In this document: piece after piece, positions 31,311 through 38,866 of the stretch
Numbering within the stretch: position 1 is the first letter of the stretch
Layout: every line of letters starts with the position of its first letter
Program-made: the position numbers and the translations under genes
The notes under the pieces: generated by a model
Databases searched by the model: none
The model's input: only the letters and a program-made list of their open reading frames with translations
What the model was told of the DNA's origin: nothing
Origin: a virus
Length of the DNA: 64,000 bases
Reading direction: 5' to 3' (one strand)
IMG/VR virus record: IMGVR_UViG_3300025087_000941
Coordinates: 1-64,000 of that record

Positions 31311-31811
31311 ATGTCAAAGCCCAAAAATTCAGAAATAGCCGCCTCTAACAACCACCACGAAAAAACGTGCTGCTGTGTAGATTGCTGTTTGCTAGTAGCC
31401 GCCTCTAACAACCACAACAAAGAGGAGTGCTGCTGTGTAGATTGCTGTTGGCTAAGAGAGAACACCAAACAAAAGGTACGCAAAACACGAATTCTAAGTA
31501 AGGCAAAAAACACCACGTCTTTTCCGCCAAATCTCACCGGCGGGCAAAAAAATGGGGGTAACGTGAAGTATACAGTTAAACAGTTGCTTAAAAAGATGGG
31601 CTACGAATACGACGGGAGAATCGATAGCTACGTTCAAAAGAAGGGCTTGAAATTACCAAAGAAAATATCTGCTGAGATAATAAGAGAACTTTTCAAAACG
31701 AAACGTCGTAAGAAAAATAGCGCATCATTTGATCCCTACGCAGGGGGCTACGATATGAATTATGGTGTAGGCGCTAGCTGGCCCGGAGACGATACCAGTG
31801 ACAATTGTTAA
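31311..31811 (+). CDS. Hypothetical protein with Cys-rich tandem repeat, 166 aa
   Basis: A 60-bp tandem duplication gives two copies of AASNNHxxxxCCCVDCC in the first 50 residues; each has five cysteines and could bind metal. The C-terminal part is Lys-rich with YTVKQLLKKMGYEYDGR, then a Gly/Tyr-rich end. ATG two bases after the previous stop. Confidence 0.6.
   Translation: MSKPKNSEIAASNNHHEKTCCCVDCCLLVAASNNHNKEECCCVDCCWLRENTKQKVRKTRILSKAKNTTSFPPNLTGGQKNGGNVKYTVKQLLKKMGYEYDGRIDSYVQKKGLKLPKKISAEIIRELFKTKRRKKNSASFDPYAGGYDMNYGVGASWPGDDTSDNC
31336..31455 (+). repeat. 60-bp tandem duplication
   Basis: Two adjacent 60-base copies begin tagccgcctctaacaaccac and end attgctgttKgctaR. They differ at a few positions and keep the reading frame of the surrounding gene. 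Confidence 0.85.
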
Positions 31812-31853
31812 TACGACCATCCTGAGTATTAGAGCATCTTCGGAATCTATAAC

Positions 31854-32624
31854 ATGATAACTATAAACAAACATGTTCTTAAGCCGACGATCTTTCCAGA
31901 CCGAACAAGCCAGGTATGGCATTTGCCAAAGAGAACTATTCGTAAACGCAACCGAATTGTGTGGGTGTTCGAGAACGATGCCGAAATTTTTCACTTGTGC
32001 CAGCTGAAAGACCTACTCGACGCTAGCGGGTCAGAATTTTGCGACGTTAGAGTAGATTATCTTCCATACGCAAGGCAAGACAAGAGCATAACCAATAATT
32101 CGTGTTTCGCGCTTCACACGTTTTCCAGGATATTAAACTCGTGTCAATTTGACGATGTGTACTTCTTCGACGGGCACAGCGAAAAATCGACAGAGCTTGT
32201 CGACAACGCATGGAACTCTTTGCCCGAAAAGTTTCTCGTAGGCCCTGTAAATAAAGTCCGAGCGGATACAATAGCTTATCCCGATAAGGGAGCAGCCGAT
32301 CGTTATGACAAGAGCTATGACGAGCTGTTGGGAAGTAAGAAGCCCGGCACCGTATTTGGCCACAAAAAGCGGGATCCCAGAACCGGCCATGTAAAGTATA
32401 CTCGTCTAACAGGAGAAGTAGCTGGAACTACCCTTATCGTGGACGACATTTGCGATGGCGGCATGACGTTTGTCTTATTTGCTGAGATGCTTTATCGGAA
32501 CGGCGCATCAGAAGTTCATCTGTACGTCACCCACGGAATTTTCAGCCGTGGCCTTAAACCACTTCAAGACGCGAGGATCAAACGAATTTTTACCAAAGAT
32601 GGGGAAGTTACGAGACGATGGTAA
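31854..32624 (+). CDS. PRPP synthetase-like enzyme, likely ADP-ribose pyrophosphokinase of NARP1 (Adps)
   Basis: The 256-residue protein has the PRPP-synthetase signatures DYLPYARQDK and the PRTase loop TLIVDDICDGGMT. It is shorter than housekeeping Prs (about 310) and its N-terminus differs. It is two genes upstream of a NAMPT-like gene. Phage pairs of a Prs-like Adps and a NAMPT-like Namat form NARP1, which rebuilds NAD+ from ADP-ribose and nicotinamide. The pairing fits that pathway, but ordinary PRPP synthesis for NMN formation cannot be excluded from sequence alone. Confidence 0.78.
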   Translation: MITINKHVLKPTIFPDRTSQVWHLPKRTIRKRNRIVWVFENDAEIFHLCQLKDLLDASGSEFCDVRVDYLPYARQDKSITNNSCFALHTFSRILNSCQFDDVYFFDGHSEKSTELVDNAWNSLPEKFLVGPVNKVRADTIAYPDKGAADRYDKSYDELLGSKKPGTVFGHKKRDPRTGHVKYTRLTGEVAGTTLIVDDICDGGMTFVLFAEMLYRNGASEVHLYVTHGIFSRGLKPLQDARIKRIFTKDGEVTRRW

Positions 32625-32628
32625 CCAA

Positions 32629-32892
32629 ATGAGATACAAGAAGAAATCTGTAGAAGTTGACGCCACTCGATGGCAAAAGTTAGGAGATCACCCGGCCGTA
32701 ACCCAACATTTTTCGCGAGTGAATCCCTGCTGGCGTTGCTACGAATCGTTCGATCTTCACGGGTGGATCGAAACTTTAGATGGTGGACACATCGTGTGCC
32801 CAGGCGCCTACATAGTAACGAATGCGAAAGGTGAAAATCGGCCTGTAGGGGCTTACATCTTCGAACTTACTTATGAACCAATTCACGAATAG
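32629..32892 (+). CDS. Hypothetical protein between the NAD genes, 87 aa
   Basis: ATG five bases after the Prs-like stop. The pattern SVEVDATRW ... GGHIVCPGAYIVTNAKGENRP resembles small phage proteins with a PGDYIVT-type ending, of unknown function. Composition is normal. It sits tightly between the two NAD-pathway genes. Confidence 0.65.
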   Translation: MRYKKKSVEVDATRWQKLGDHPAVTQHFSRVNPCWRCYESFDLHGWIETLDGGHIVCPGAYIVTNAKGENRPVGAYIFELTYEPIHE

Positions 32893-32901
32893 GACTTAAT
32901 A

Positions 32902-35307
32902 ATGACGAGCTATATCCCGACTTTGTTGTGCGACTTTTACAAAATAAGTCATCGAGAACAATACCCGCAAGGAACGGAGGTAGTGTACTCGACCTGGACA
33001 CCTAGATCTTCCAGGATTCCAGAGATCGATCATGTAGTCAATTTCGGGCTTCAGGGTTTTATCGAAGAATGGTTGATTGGCTACTTCGGTACCAATTTCT
33101 TCGCCCGTTCTGTCGAAGATGTGGTTGCAGAATACACGAGGTATATCAGGCATACGCTTGGAGTTTCTGACCCACAAGACCAGCACATCCGAGACTTGCA
33201 CGCTTTGGGATACCTTCCCCTGCTTATTAAAGCGTTGCCAGAGGGAACCGAAGTGCCAATACGGGTTCCGATGTTTACGATCCAAAATACAAAGAAAAAA
33301 TTCTTTTGGCTGACAAACTATCTAGAGACACTCATATCCACCGAACTATGGCAGTCGATGACTTCAGCAACAATTGCGAAGCGATATCGGCGGATACTAG
33401 ATCGTTACGCAGATGAGACAGGCGGGGATCTCGGATTTGTCCCATTTCAGGGCCACGACTTTTCTATGCGGGGTATGAGCAGCATAGCCAGCGGAGCGCG
33501 AAGCGCCGCCGGGCATCTTCTCAGCTTCGTCGGCACCGACACGATAACCGGAATTCAGTACCTAGAAAAGTACTACGACGCTGACATCGAGAAAGAGTTG
33601 GTCGGTTGTTCTATTCCAGCTACTGAGCACAGTGTGATGTGCGCCCACGGACAAGATGAGCTGTCATGCTACCGACGTCTTATCACCGAAGTCTATCCAA
33701 AGGGCTTTATATCGATTGTTTCCGACACGTGGGATTTGTGGAAAGTTCTCTCTGACGCGATAGCTCCACTTAAAAACACGATCCTTAGTCGGGATGGCAA
33801 AGTCGTCATAAGACCCGATTGTTATGCCGACGACACCATGATTTTAACTCAAGATGGTTGGAAGCTTTTCAAAGATTTGGACGAAAACAACGATCTTGTT
33901 GCTCAGGTGCATGAAAACGGTATGCGTGAATTTGTTAAACCGATTAGATATATTAAACAAAACTACACCGGAGAAATGATCTCTTTCAGCGACGGTAAGG
34001 GGAAACTGGATTTACTCGTTACCCCAAATCATAGAATGGTATTCTACCAAAACCACAAAATTAAAATCCAGGAAGCGAAAGACGCCAGGGTCGGTTTTTG
34101 GGAGAAGGATATTATTAGAAGCGCGGAAATGCCGTCGAGAGGCATATCTTTGTCCCCACTTGAGAGACTTAAAATCGCATTTCAAGCTGATGGTTCTTAT
34201 CTTACAAGAGGCCACGGAATAAGATTTAGTTTTTCTAAGCAACGTAAAATCGACAGATTAAAAGATATTTTAGCCCTGGTCGGAGTAAAATACAAAATAT
34301 ACAACTTATCGGATGGTAAATTTGAGTTCAACGTTCACATAGACGAGTCTATCATGCAAAAAAACTTTGGTTGGGTTACTACATCTGATTTGTGTGGAAA
34401 TTGGAGCAGAGAATTCATTGAGGAATTGTCCTACTGGGATGCAACAAGGCGAAGTGAGCATAGATTCAAATTTGATACAACGAATCCGGGAGTGATGGCT
34501 GATGTTGAGTTGATAGCGTTAGCTGCTGGATACGGAATATATATAACCAGTCGTGAAGACAACCGAAAAGATTGTTTTTCGGATGTTTACACTGCCCACA
34601 TACTTAAATCGAATAAACTAGGTGGCCAGTCAGTCCATAAGAAAACTGTAGATTACGATGGTGTTGTATATTCTGTTCAAGTTCCAACGGGCATGCTACT
34701 AGTTAAACGAAACGGTGGGTCGCTAGTATCTGGAAATTCGGGGGACCCCGTAAAAATCGTTTGCGGAGATGCTAGTAATAAAACTGATGCTGCTCGAAAG
34801 GGCGTTATCGAAATTCTGTGGGACATTTTCGGCGGAACAACGAACTTAAAAGGATTCAAACAGTTAGACCCACATATCGGGGCAATTTATGGGGACGCGA
34901 TAAGTCTCGAACGGGTAGAGAAAATTTGTTCGCGTCTAAAAGCTAAGGGATTTGCATCTACCAACATGGTATACGGGATAGGTTCGTTGACATATCAGCA
35001 TAACACTCGGGACACATTTGGGTTCGCGATGAAGTCCACGCATTGTGTGATAAACGGAGTCCAAACTCCGATATTCAAGGATCCTGTCACAGATAACGGG
35101 ACGAAAAAATCGGCTAAAGGGGTAGTTATGGTACACAAAAACGATAGTGGGAGTCTGTGTTTTACCGACGGCCACGACCTATCCGGCGAAGGCCGACCCG
35201 ATCTGTCGCCCGATTTGCTATCCCCCGATTTGCTATCCCCCGTATTCAAAGACGGAAAACTCCTTCGACGCGAGTCACTCAATACTATACGTGCCCGAAT
35301 GCTTTAG
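32902..35307 (+). CDS. NAMPT-like nicotinamide transferase (NARP1 Namat candidate) with intein
   Basis: The extein (about 495 residues after splicing) starts LLCDFYKISHREQYPQGT and has SIVSDTWDLW and the family motif RPDSGDP, as in nicotinamide phosphoribosyltransferase. The motif is split by a 306-residue intein between Asp306 and Ser613. In NARP1 the NAMPT-like Namat joins nicotinamide to ADP-ribose pyrophosphate to give NAD+, restoring NAD+ drained by Thoeris, DSR or similar defences. The C-terminus has a small LSPDLLSPDLLSP repeat. Without splicing the active site would be broken. Confidence 0.85.
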   Translation: MTSYIPTLLCDFYKISHREQYPQGTEVVYSTWTPRSSRIPEIDHVVNFGLQGFIEEWLIGYFGTNFFARSVEDVVAEYTRYIRHTLGVSDPQDQHIRDLHALGYLPLLIKALPEGTEVPIRVPMFTIQNTKKKFFWLTNYLETLISTELWQSMTSATIAKRYRRILDRYADETGGDLGFVPFQGHDFSMRGMSSIASGARSAAGHLLSFVGTDTITGIQYLEKYYDADIEKELVGCSIPATEHSVMCAHGQDELSCYRRLITEVYPKGFISIVSDTWDLWKVLSDAIAPLKNTILSRDGKVVIRPDCYADDTMILTQDGWKLFKDLDENNDLVAQVHENGMREFVKPIRYIKQNYTGEMISFSDGKGKLDLLVTPNHRMVFYQNHKIKIQEAKDARVGFWEKDIIRSAEMPSRGISLSPLERLKIAFQADGSYLTRGHGIRFSFSKQRKIDRLKDILALVGVKYKIYNLSDGKFEFNVHIDESIMQKNFGWVTTSDLCGNWSREFIEELSYWDATRRSEHRFKFDTTNPGVMADVELIALAAGYGIYITSREDNRKDCFSDVYTAHILKSNKLGGQSVHKKTVDYDGVVYSVQVPTGMLLVKRNGGSLVSGNSGDPVKIVCGDASNKTDAARKGVIEILWDIFGGTTNLKGFKQLDPHIGAIYGDAISLERVEKICSRLKAKGFASTNMVYGIGSLTYQHNTRDTFGFAMKSTHCVINGVQTPIFKDPVTDNGTKKSAKGVVMVHKNDSGSLCFTDGHDLSGEGRPDLSPDLLSPDLLSPVFKDGKLLRRESLNTIRARML
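33820..34737 (+). mobile_element. Intein with LAGLIDADG-type endonuclease region
   Basis: The intein begins with Cys (CYADDTMILTQDGW, block A), has block B TPNHRMVFY and a LAGLIDADG-like segment (LERLKIAFQADGSYL). It ends with block F/G (VYSVQVPTGMLLVKRNGGSLV, then SGN) followed by Ser as the +1 residue. It sits exactly inside RPD/SGDP of the NAMPT active site, a typical choice of insertion in a conserved site. The penultimate residue is Gly rather than His. Confidence 0.9.
35194..35240 (+). repeat. 15-bp tandem repeat in the NAMPT-like tail
   Basis: About 2.5 copies of gatttgctatccccc encode PDLLS repeats near the C-terminus. The first copy is degenerate. Confidence 0.7.
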
Positions 35308-35319
35308 GACACCGACAAC

Positions 35320-35676
35320 GTGAACGACGGCAACGAACTTTATCTGTCCCGAACCTATCCAGATATTTTTAAGCACGGCAGCTGTTGCGAATGCGGAGAC
35401 GGTTGGTTTAATCTTATCGACAATTTGTGTCGGGCGATAGTTTCAAGCGAGGGTTACGCGCCTGGAACAAATTACGTAGAACAAGTAAAAGAGAAGTTTG
35501 GTGGATTGCGTTTCTATGTGTCTAATGGAACGGAGGATGCCCACGACTTAATAAGTCGGGCTGAGGACGCGTCTTACGCTATTTGTGAGTACTGTGGGAT
35601 ATCTGATGGTGTTACAACTAGTGGCGGTTGGCTAAAGAGTCTATGCCAACGTTGCAGGAATCTCAAACAAAAATAA
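35320..35676 (+). CDS. Conserved phage zinc protein, 118 aa
   Basis: GTG start. CCECGDGWFNLI, the segment QVKEKFGGLRFYV, and CEYCGISDG followed by LCQRCRN are a pattern I recognise from small conserved phage proteins of unknown role, probably with one zinc site. Composition is normal. Confidence 0.75.
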   Translation: MNDGNELYLSRTYPDIFKHGSCCECGDGWFNLIDNLCRAIVSSEGYAPGTNYVEQVKEKFGGLRFYVSNGTEDAHDLISRAEDASYAICEYCGISDGVTTSGGWLKSLCQRCRNLKQK

Positions 35677-35689
35677 CGCTACAAACAAG

Positions 35690-35890
35690 ATGTCTTACGA
35701 CCCCGCGAAACGAGTAGTGCTAACCAAACTTGCAGATGGTCGGAGCGGCAGAAGGAAAATCGCTGGTAAGAAAGGTTACATTCTGGAACAGGATTTTGAC
35801 CTCTATTACAGCACAAAAATAAGAATGGATGCTGGTTGGCAAGACTGGTTTTCCAAAAGTCAGTTCGAAAGATTGGACAAAAAGAAGTAG
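35690..35890 (+). CDS. Hypothetical protein, 66 aa
   Basis: ATG start; Lys/Arg-rich with DFDLYYSTKIRMDAGWQDWF in the middle. It ends three bases before the methyltransferase. No known family. Confidence 0.6.
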   Translation: MSYDPAKRVVLTKLADGRSGRRKIAGKKGYILEQDFDLYYSTKIRMDAGWQDWFSKSQFERLDKKK

Positions 35891-35893
35891 CCA

Positions 35894-36682
35894 ATGCCAA
35901 TTACTATACGAAACGAAGACTGCCTTGTCGGAACAGCTAGCCTAGACCCAAATTCGGTGTCGGTAGTTGTTACATCCCCGCCGTATAATCTAGGCACGGC
36001 CTACAAAACCTATCGAGACTCTTTACCAGAACAAGACTATCTGGATTTTATGTCTAAGTGGGCAGACATTACTGATCGCGCTCTAGACGATAACGGGTCC
36101 GTATTCTTGAACATTGGATACAAACCTAGTGACCCGTGTTTTCCATTTCGCGTTATTCAGTCGGTTACAAGCAATAACCGACTGAGGGTTCAAAACGTAA
36201 TACATTGGATCAAGTCGATTGCTGTTAATGGAAACACGGTTGGGCATTACAAGCCTATTAACAGCGATCGTTATTTGAACGGATGTCACGAGTATATTTT
36301 CCATCTTACTAAGACGGGAAAAGTTCTGTTGGATCGAACATCCGTTGGCGTAGCTTACAAGCACAAATCCAATTTGACCCGTGGGTCGAGAGGAAAAAAC
36401 GGGGACCTGCGATGTCGAGGTAACGTGTGGCTAATCCCCTACGAGACAATACAGAATAGAAACAAAGATCGTCCTCACCCGGCTACGTTTCCTGTTAGAC
36501 TACCAGAGATGTGTATTCAATTGCACGGACTTAGCAGAACTAAACTAGTTCTGGATCCGTTTGCAGGCATCGGGACAACTGCGCTGGCGTGCAAGAATTT
36601 GGGCGTCGATTTCGTAGGCTTTGATATAGACGAAAATTACTGTGAAATTGCTATTAATCGTCTAAGAACGGAGTTGGGTTGA
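35894..36682 (+). CDS. Site-specific DNA methyltransferase (N4-cytosine/N6-adenine, SPPY type)
   Basis: The 262-residue enzyme has motif IV TSPPYN near residue 30 and motif I DPFAGIGTTALAC close to the C-terminus, the beta-class order (catalytic motif first). It has no endonuclease partner next to it, so it is likely a solitary phage methyltransferase that protects DNA. The stop is joined to a micro-frame by TGATG. Confidence 0.88.
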   Translation: MPITIRNEDCLVGTASLDPNSVSVVVTSPPYNLGTAYKTYRDSLPEQDYLDFMSKWADITDRALDDNGSVFLNIGYKPSDPCFPFRVIQSVTSNNRLRVQNVIHWIKSIAVNGNTVGHYKPINSDRYLNGCHEYIFHLTKTGKVLLDRTSVGVAYKHKSNLTRGSRGKNGDLRCRGNVWLIPYETIQNRNKDRPHPATFPVRLPEMCIQLHGLSRTKLVLDPFAGIGTTALACKNLGVDFVGFDIDENYCEIAINRLRTELG

Positions 36683-36726
36683 TGAACAACAAACCGAAGC
36701 TTGTGTTAGGAATAAGCGAAAGATGA
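36682..36726 (+). CDS. Bridging micro-frame, 14 aa
   Basis: It starts in a TGATG junction with the methyltransferase stop and ends in an ATGA junction with the next gene, so it could carry ribosomes across the gap. It encodes MNNKPKLVLGISER. It is too short to judge as a protein. Confidence 0.35.
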   Translation: MNNKPKLVLGISER

Positions 36727-36941
36727 AAGAACCCAGAAAACCAGACATGAAGGAGTTCGTCCCCGGCGACCAACTCTGTAAATGCGGTAATATAGGTAAG
36801 AAGGGTCGTTGTCCGTATGCCGAAGAGATGGCAGAGCTAGATGACCCAAACGACCCAAACTACCCAAACGACTCAAACGAGCCGCCGTTCATCTGTAACT
36901 GCTGCGACACGTGTCGATACGAGTGTAGCCAAGATGTTTGA
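36723..36941 (+). CDS. Zinc-binding protein with Asp-Pro-Asn repeat, 72 aa
   Basis: It has LCKCGNIGKKGRCP, a DPNDPNYPNDSN repeat from a tandem acccaaacg DNA repeat, and ICNCCDTCRYEC at the end. The paired cysteines at both ends suggest a zinc site. ATG is ATGA-coupled to the micro-frame. Confidence 0.6.
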   Translation: MKEPRKPDMKEFVPGDQLCKCGNIGKKGRCPYAEEMAELDDPNDPNYPNDSNEPPFICNCCDTCRYECSQDV

Positions 36942-36989
36942 AACGTCGCGGGTGGCTCGGAAACCTAGATGGGAAGAAATCAGTAATCT

Positions 36990-37151
36990 ATGTGTCAAGA
37001 CACACAGTTGCCGCCGTTCGCTATAAACTGGTGTTGCCCCCGATGTGGGGAATGTTGGCAACACCACCACGGATTACCGCTAGCCTTGAATTACGAATGC
37101 TGTGTATGCGGCGTGTTAGGCCAGTATCACAGCGAGTACCCGTGTTGCTAA
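36990..37151 (+). CDS. Mini zinc-ribbon protein, 53 aa
   Basis: ATG with gggaagaa upstream. WCCPRCGECWQHHHG and ECCVCGVLG followed by a final PCC form a zinc ribbon with extra His residues. A longer frame that overlaps it in another phase lacks this pattern and is probably a shadow. Confidence 0.6.
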   Translation: MCQDTQLPPFAINWCCPRCGECWQHHHGLPLALNYECCVCGVLGQYHSEYPCC

Positions 37152-37165
37152 TGAAAGGACTAAAT

Positions 37166-37426
37166 ATGATTAATTGGCAGAAGGTCGACCAGTGGGCTCG
37201 ATTAGTCGTCATAGCTTCGATCGGTTTTATACTTTGGCTTATTTATCCTTCCTCTCCACAGATTGAAGCCAGTAGTTCAACAAGTAGATTCGTTATTTCC
37301 GCCATAGGTTATGGTGTTTACACGATTAAAGACCAGGAAACGGGTCGCGAATATCTTATGTCCGCGCAACACAGAACAATACTCGAAATTTGTATGAAGG
37401 ATTTCCAAAAGACGAAGGAAAGATGA
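37166..37426 (+). CDS. Small membrane protein, 86 aa
   Basis: The ATG is chosen because aaagga lies eight bases upstream. Residues about 13-30 (LVVIASIGFILWLIYP) form one membrane helix; the rest is soluble with GYGVYTIKDQETGREY. Function unknown. ATGA overlap with the next gene. Confidence 0.65.
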   Translation: MINWQKVDQWARLVVIASIGFILWLIYPSSPQIEASSSTSRFVISAIGYGVYTIKDQETGREYLMSAQHRTILEICMKDFQKTKER

Positions 37427-37632
37427 CAATGGACCAACAGCAAATTCTAGAGCCTGGAAAGATTGTTAATATCAAATTACCAAGTGGATCTACCATTACC
37501 GTAGTTGGATGCTCGTTGTGCTACGCGAAAGATGGCTATGTCGAGCCTCGTCACCCAAACGCAAGGTACGTTCGGTGTCCTGCATGTGCCGGCACAGGAT
37601 ATAACACAATCGGATATCGCATAATCGGATGA
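37423..37632 (+). CDS. Zinc-finger-like small protein, 69 aa
   Basis: ATGA-coupled on both sides. CSLCYAKDG and RCPACAGTGY are two CxxC pairs of the DnaJ type (CxxCxGxG). It may bind zinc and unfolded protein or RNA. Confidence 0.65.
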   Translation: MTMDQQQILEPGKIVNIKLPSGSTITVVGCSLCYAKDGYVEPRHPNARYVRCPACAGTGYNTIGYRIIG

Positions 37633-37871
37633 TGTTCGTTACGCGTTTACTAACTGAAATATCGGATCAATCGTCTTGTGTTGTAGCGAATAGGTCGAAA
37701 TCATCGTTTTCGACGGGTTATTTCGATTATTGTAACGGACGATCAAGATCTTATTCGATGTCGGCTACAGACGGCTATGTCGGATCTAGTGTTGGATTGG
37801 GTAATAACAGAGCATCTTTCTGTGAAGGTGTTTTCGACGTTTCTATGTGCAGATCGAAGATGCCCCAATGA
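37629..37871 (+). CDS. Small Ser/Cys-rich protein (SxC family), 80 aa
   Basis: ATGA-coupled on both sides. QSSCVVANRSKSSF, FDYCNGRSRSYS, ASFCEGVFDVSMCRSK near the end. Ser makes up about a fifth of the protein. First of a run of three members. Confidence 0.65.
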   Translation: MMFVTRLLTEISDQSSCVVANRSKSSFSTGYFDYCNGRSRSYSMSATDGYVGSSVGLGNNRASFCEGVFDVSMCRSKMPQ

Positions 37872-38134
37872 GTTATTTTAACTCGCCATCGATTAGTGTA
37901 TACTCGGTTGAGCGGGACGGCTGTCATCGAGGGCTTTCTGGGTCTAGATCAGCATCGTTTGACGCATCTTATTGCAGCTCGGATCGTCGTGGGGGTTTGT
38001 GGCGTTCGTCGTGCGTATCCGCTTTTTTTGGCCCCCGAACAGGCTCCGTAACAGGACATAATGGTGGAAGAATGTCGATGGAAATGGCGAGTAGTTTATT
38101 CGTTGTTTCTTTGTGCGGATGTAGCAGCCGATGA
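37868..38134 (+). CDS. Small Ser/Cys-rich protein (SxC family), 88 aa
   Basis: ATGA-coupled on both sides; the start is set by that overlap. ASYCSSDRRGG, WRSSCVSAFFG and the ending FVVSLCGCSSR. Very rich in Ser, Gly and Arg. The DNA of the last motif (tctttgtgcgga) is nearly the same as in the next gene. Confidence 0.65.
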   Translation: MSYFNSPSISVYSVERDGCHRGLSGSRSASFDASYCSSDRRGGLWRSSCVSAFFGPRTGSVTGHNGGRMSMEMASSLFVVSLCGCSSR

Positions 38135-38406
38135 ATCGTTTCGTTCCAACGTCTCTCCCTATCATAAGATTTGATATTTACGGCTGCGTGTTGGCCGATT
38201 CGAGATCTGTGTCATCCACGGATCACAGACCGTTCAATAATTCCATATGCAGAAGTAATAAAACGAAGTGGCATAAATCTTATATCCACTCATACAATAT
38301 GAAAACAAACCGGTCATTTTCGGGCCAATGGGGGGTTTCCGAGTCTTCACACGTAGCCAATATGTATACGAAACTAGCTGTTTCTCTGTGCGGATCTGCT
38401 GTTTGA
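38131..38406 (+). CDS. Small Ser/Cys-rich protein (SxC family), 91 aa
   Basis: ATGA-coupled to the previous gene and TTGA-coupled to the next. PIIRFDIYGCVLADS at the start, NNSICRSNK in the middle and LAVSLCGSAV at the end. This is the clearest example of the two-motif layout. Confidence 0.65.
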   Translation: MNRFVPTSLPIIRFDIYGCVLADSRSVSSTDHRPFNNSICRSNKTKWHKSYIHSYNMKTNRSFSGQWGVSESSHVANMYTKLAVSLCGSAV

Positions 38407-38507
38407 TCGAACTCAACGATGATGCGCAGAATTTAATCGTGATTCTAGCCATTATATTGGCTGGGTTGTTGGCCATTTACGAAGGCTGTAAGCAATGCGC
38501 GAGATAG
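38403..38507 (+). CDS. Single-helix membrane micro-protein, 34 aa
   Basis: TTG start overlapping the previous stop. Residues about 11-26 (LIVILAIILAGLLAIY) form one membrane helix, followed by a short EGCKQCAR tail. Its end overlaps the next gene by 13 bases. It could be a small membrane toxin, holin-like or regulatory peptide; only the helix is clear. Confidence 0.5.
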   Translation: MIELNDDAQNLIVILAIILAGLLAIYEGCKQCAR

Positions 38508-38830
38508 ATCAATTTCGAGAACAGATGTCCAATTTTCCGGACGAGGAGCCGCAAGAACATTGTTCTTGGCCGTCTAAAAGAGACATACCCGTATGGTCAT
38601 TACACAGCGACCATAACAAAAACTTCTGCTTTATCGGGTTCGAGTACCCAGGAATATCGACCTATGTCGACGCATTTACAAAGCGAACTACAGGAAGGAC
38701 TATCAAAGCAGGCCCAAACATGGTAAAAGCTCTAAAACTTTTACACAAAACTTTTGGGGATTTCCCCGAAGACCTAGAAGTTGGCGATGGATGGTCCTAC
38801 TTCAAGGCAATAGTCATAGTAAAATTGTGA
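38495..38830 (+). CDS. Hypothetical protein, 111 aa
   Basis: ATG start. Ordinary soluble composition with GFEYPGISTYVDAF and a helical segment NMVKALKLLHKTFGDF. No family was recognised. Confidence 0.65.
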   Translation: MREIDQFREQMSNFPDEEPQEHCSWPSKRDIPVWSLHSDHNKNFCFIGFEYPGISTYVDAFTKRTTGRTIKAGPNMVKALKLLHKTFGDFPEDLEVGDGWSYFKAIVIVKL

Positions 38831-38866
38831 AAGAAACTCTGTGAATTATCGACGATCGGAATAAGT

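Noticed and set aside
36938-37165. Long N-terminal extension of the small membrane protein
   Set aside because: The extension is Arg/Pro-rich shadow sequence over a mini zinc-ribbon gene; a better start with a ribosome binding site lies at 37166.
127-38406. Tiny Ser/Cys genes as RiPP (lanthipeptide) precursors
   Set aside because: They lack acidic leader regions, and no LanB, LanC, LanM or export gene is present in the window.
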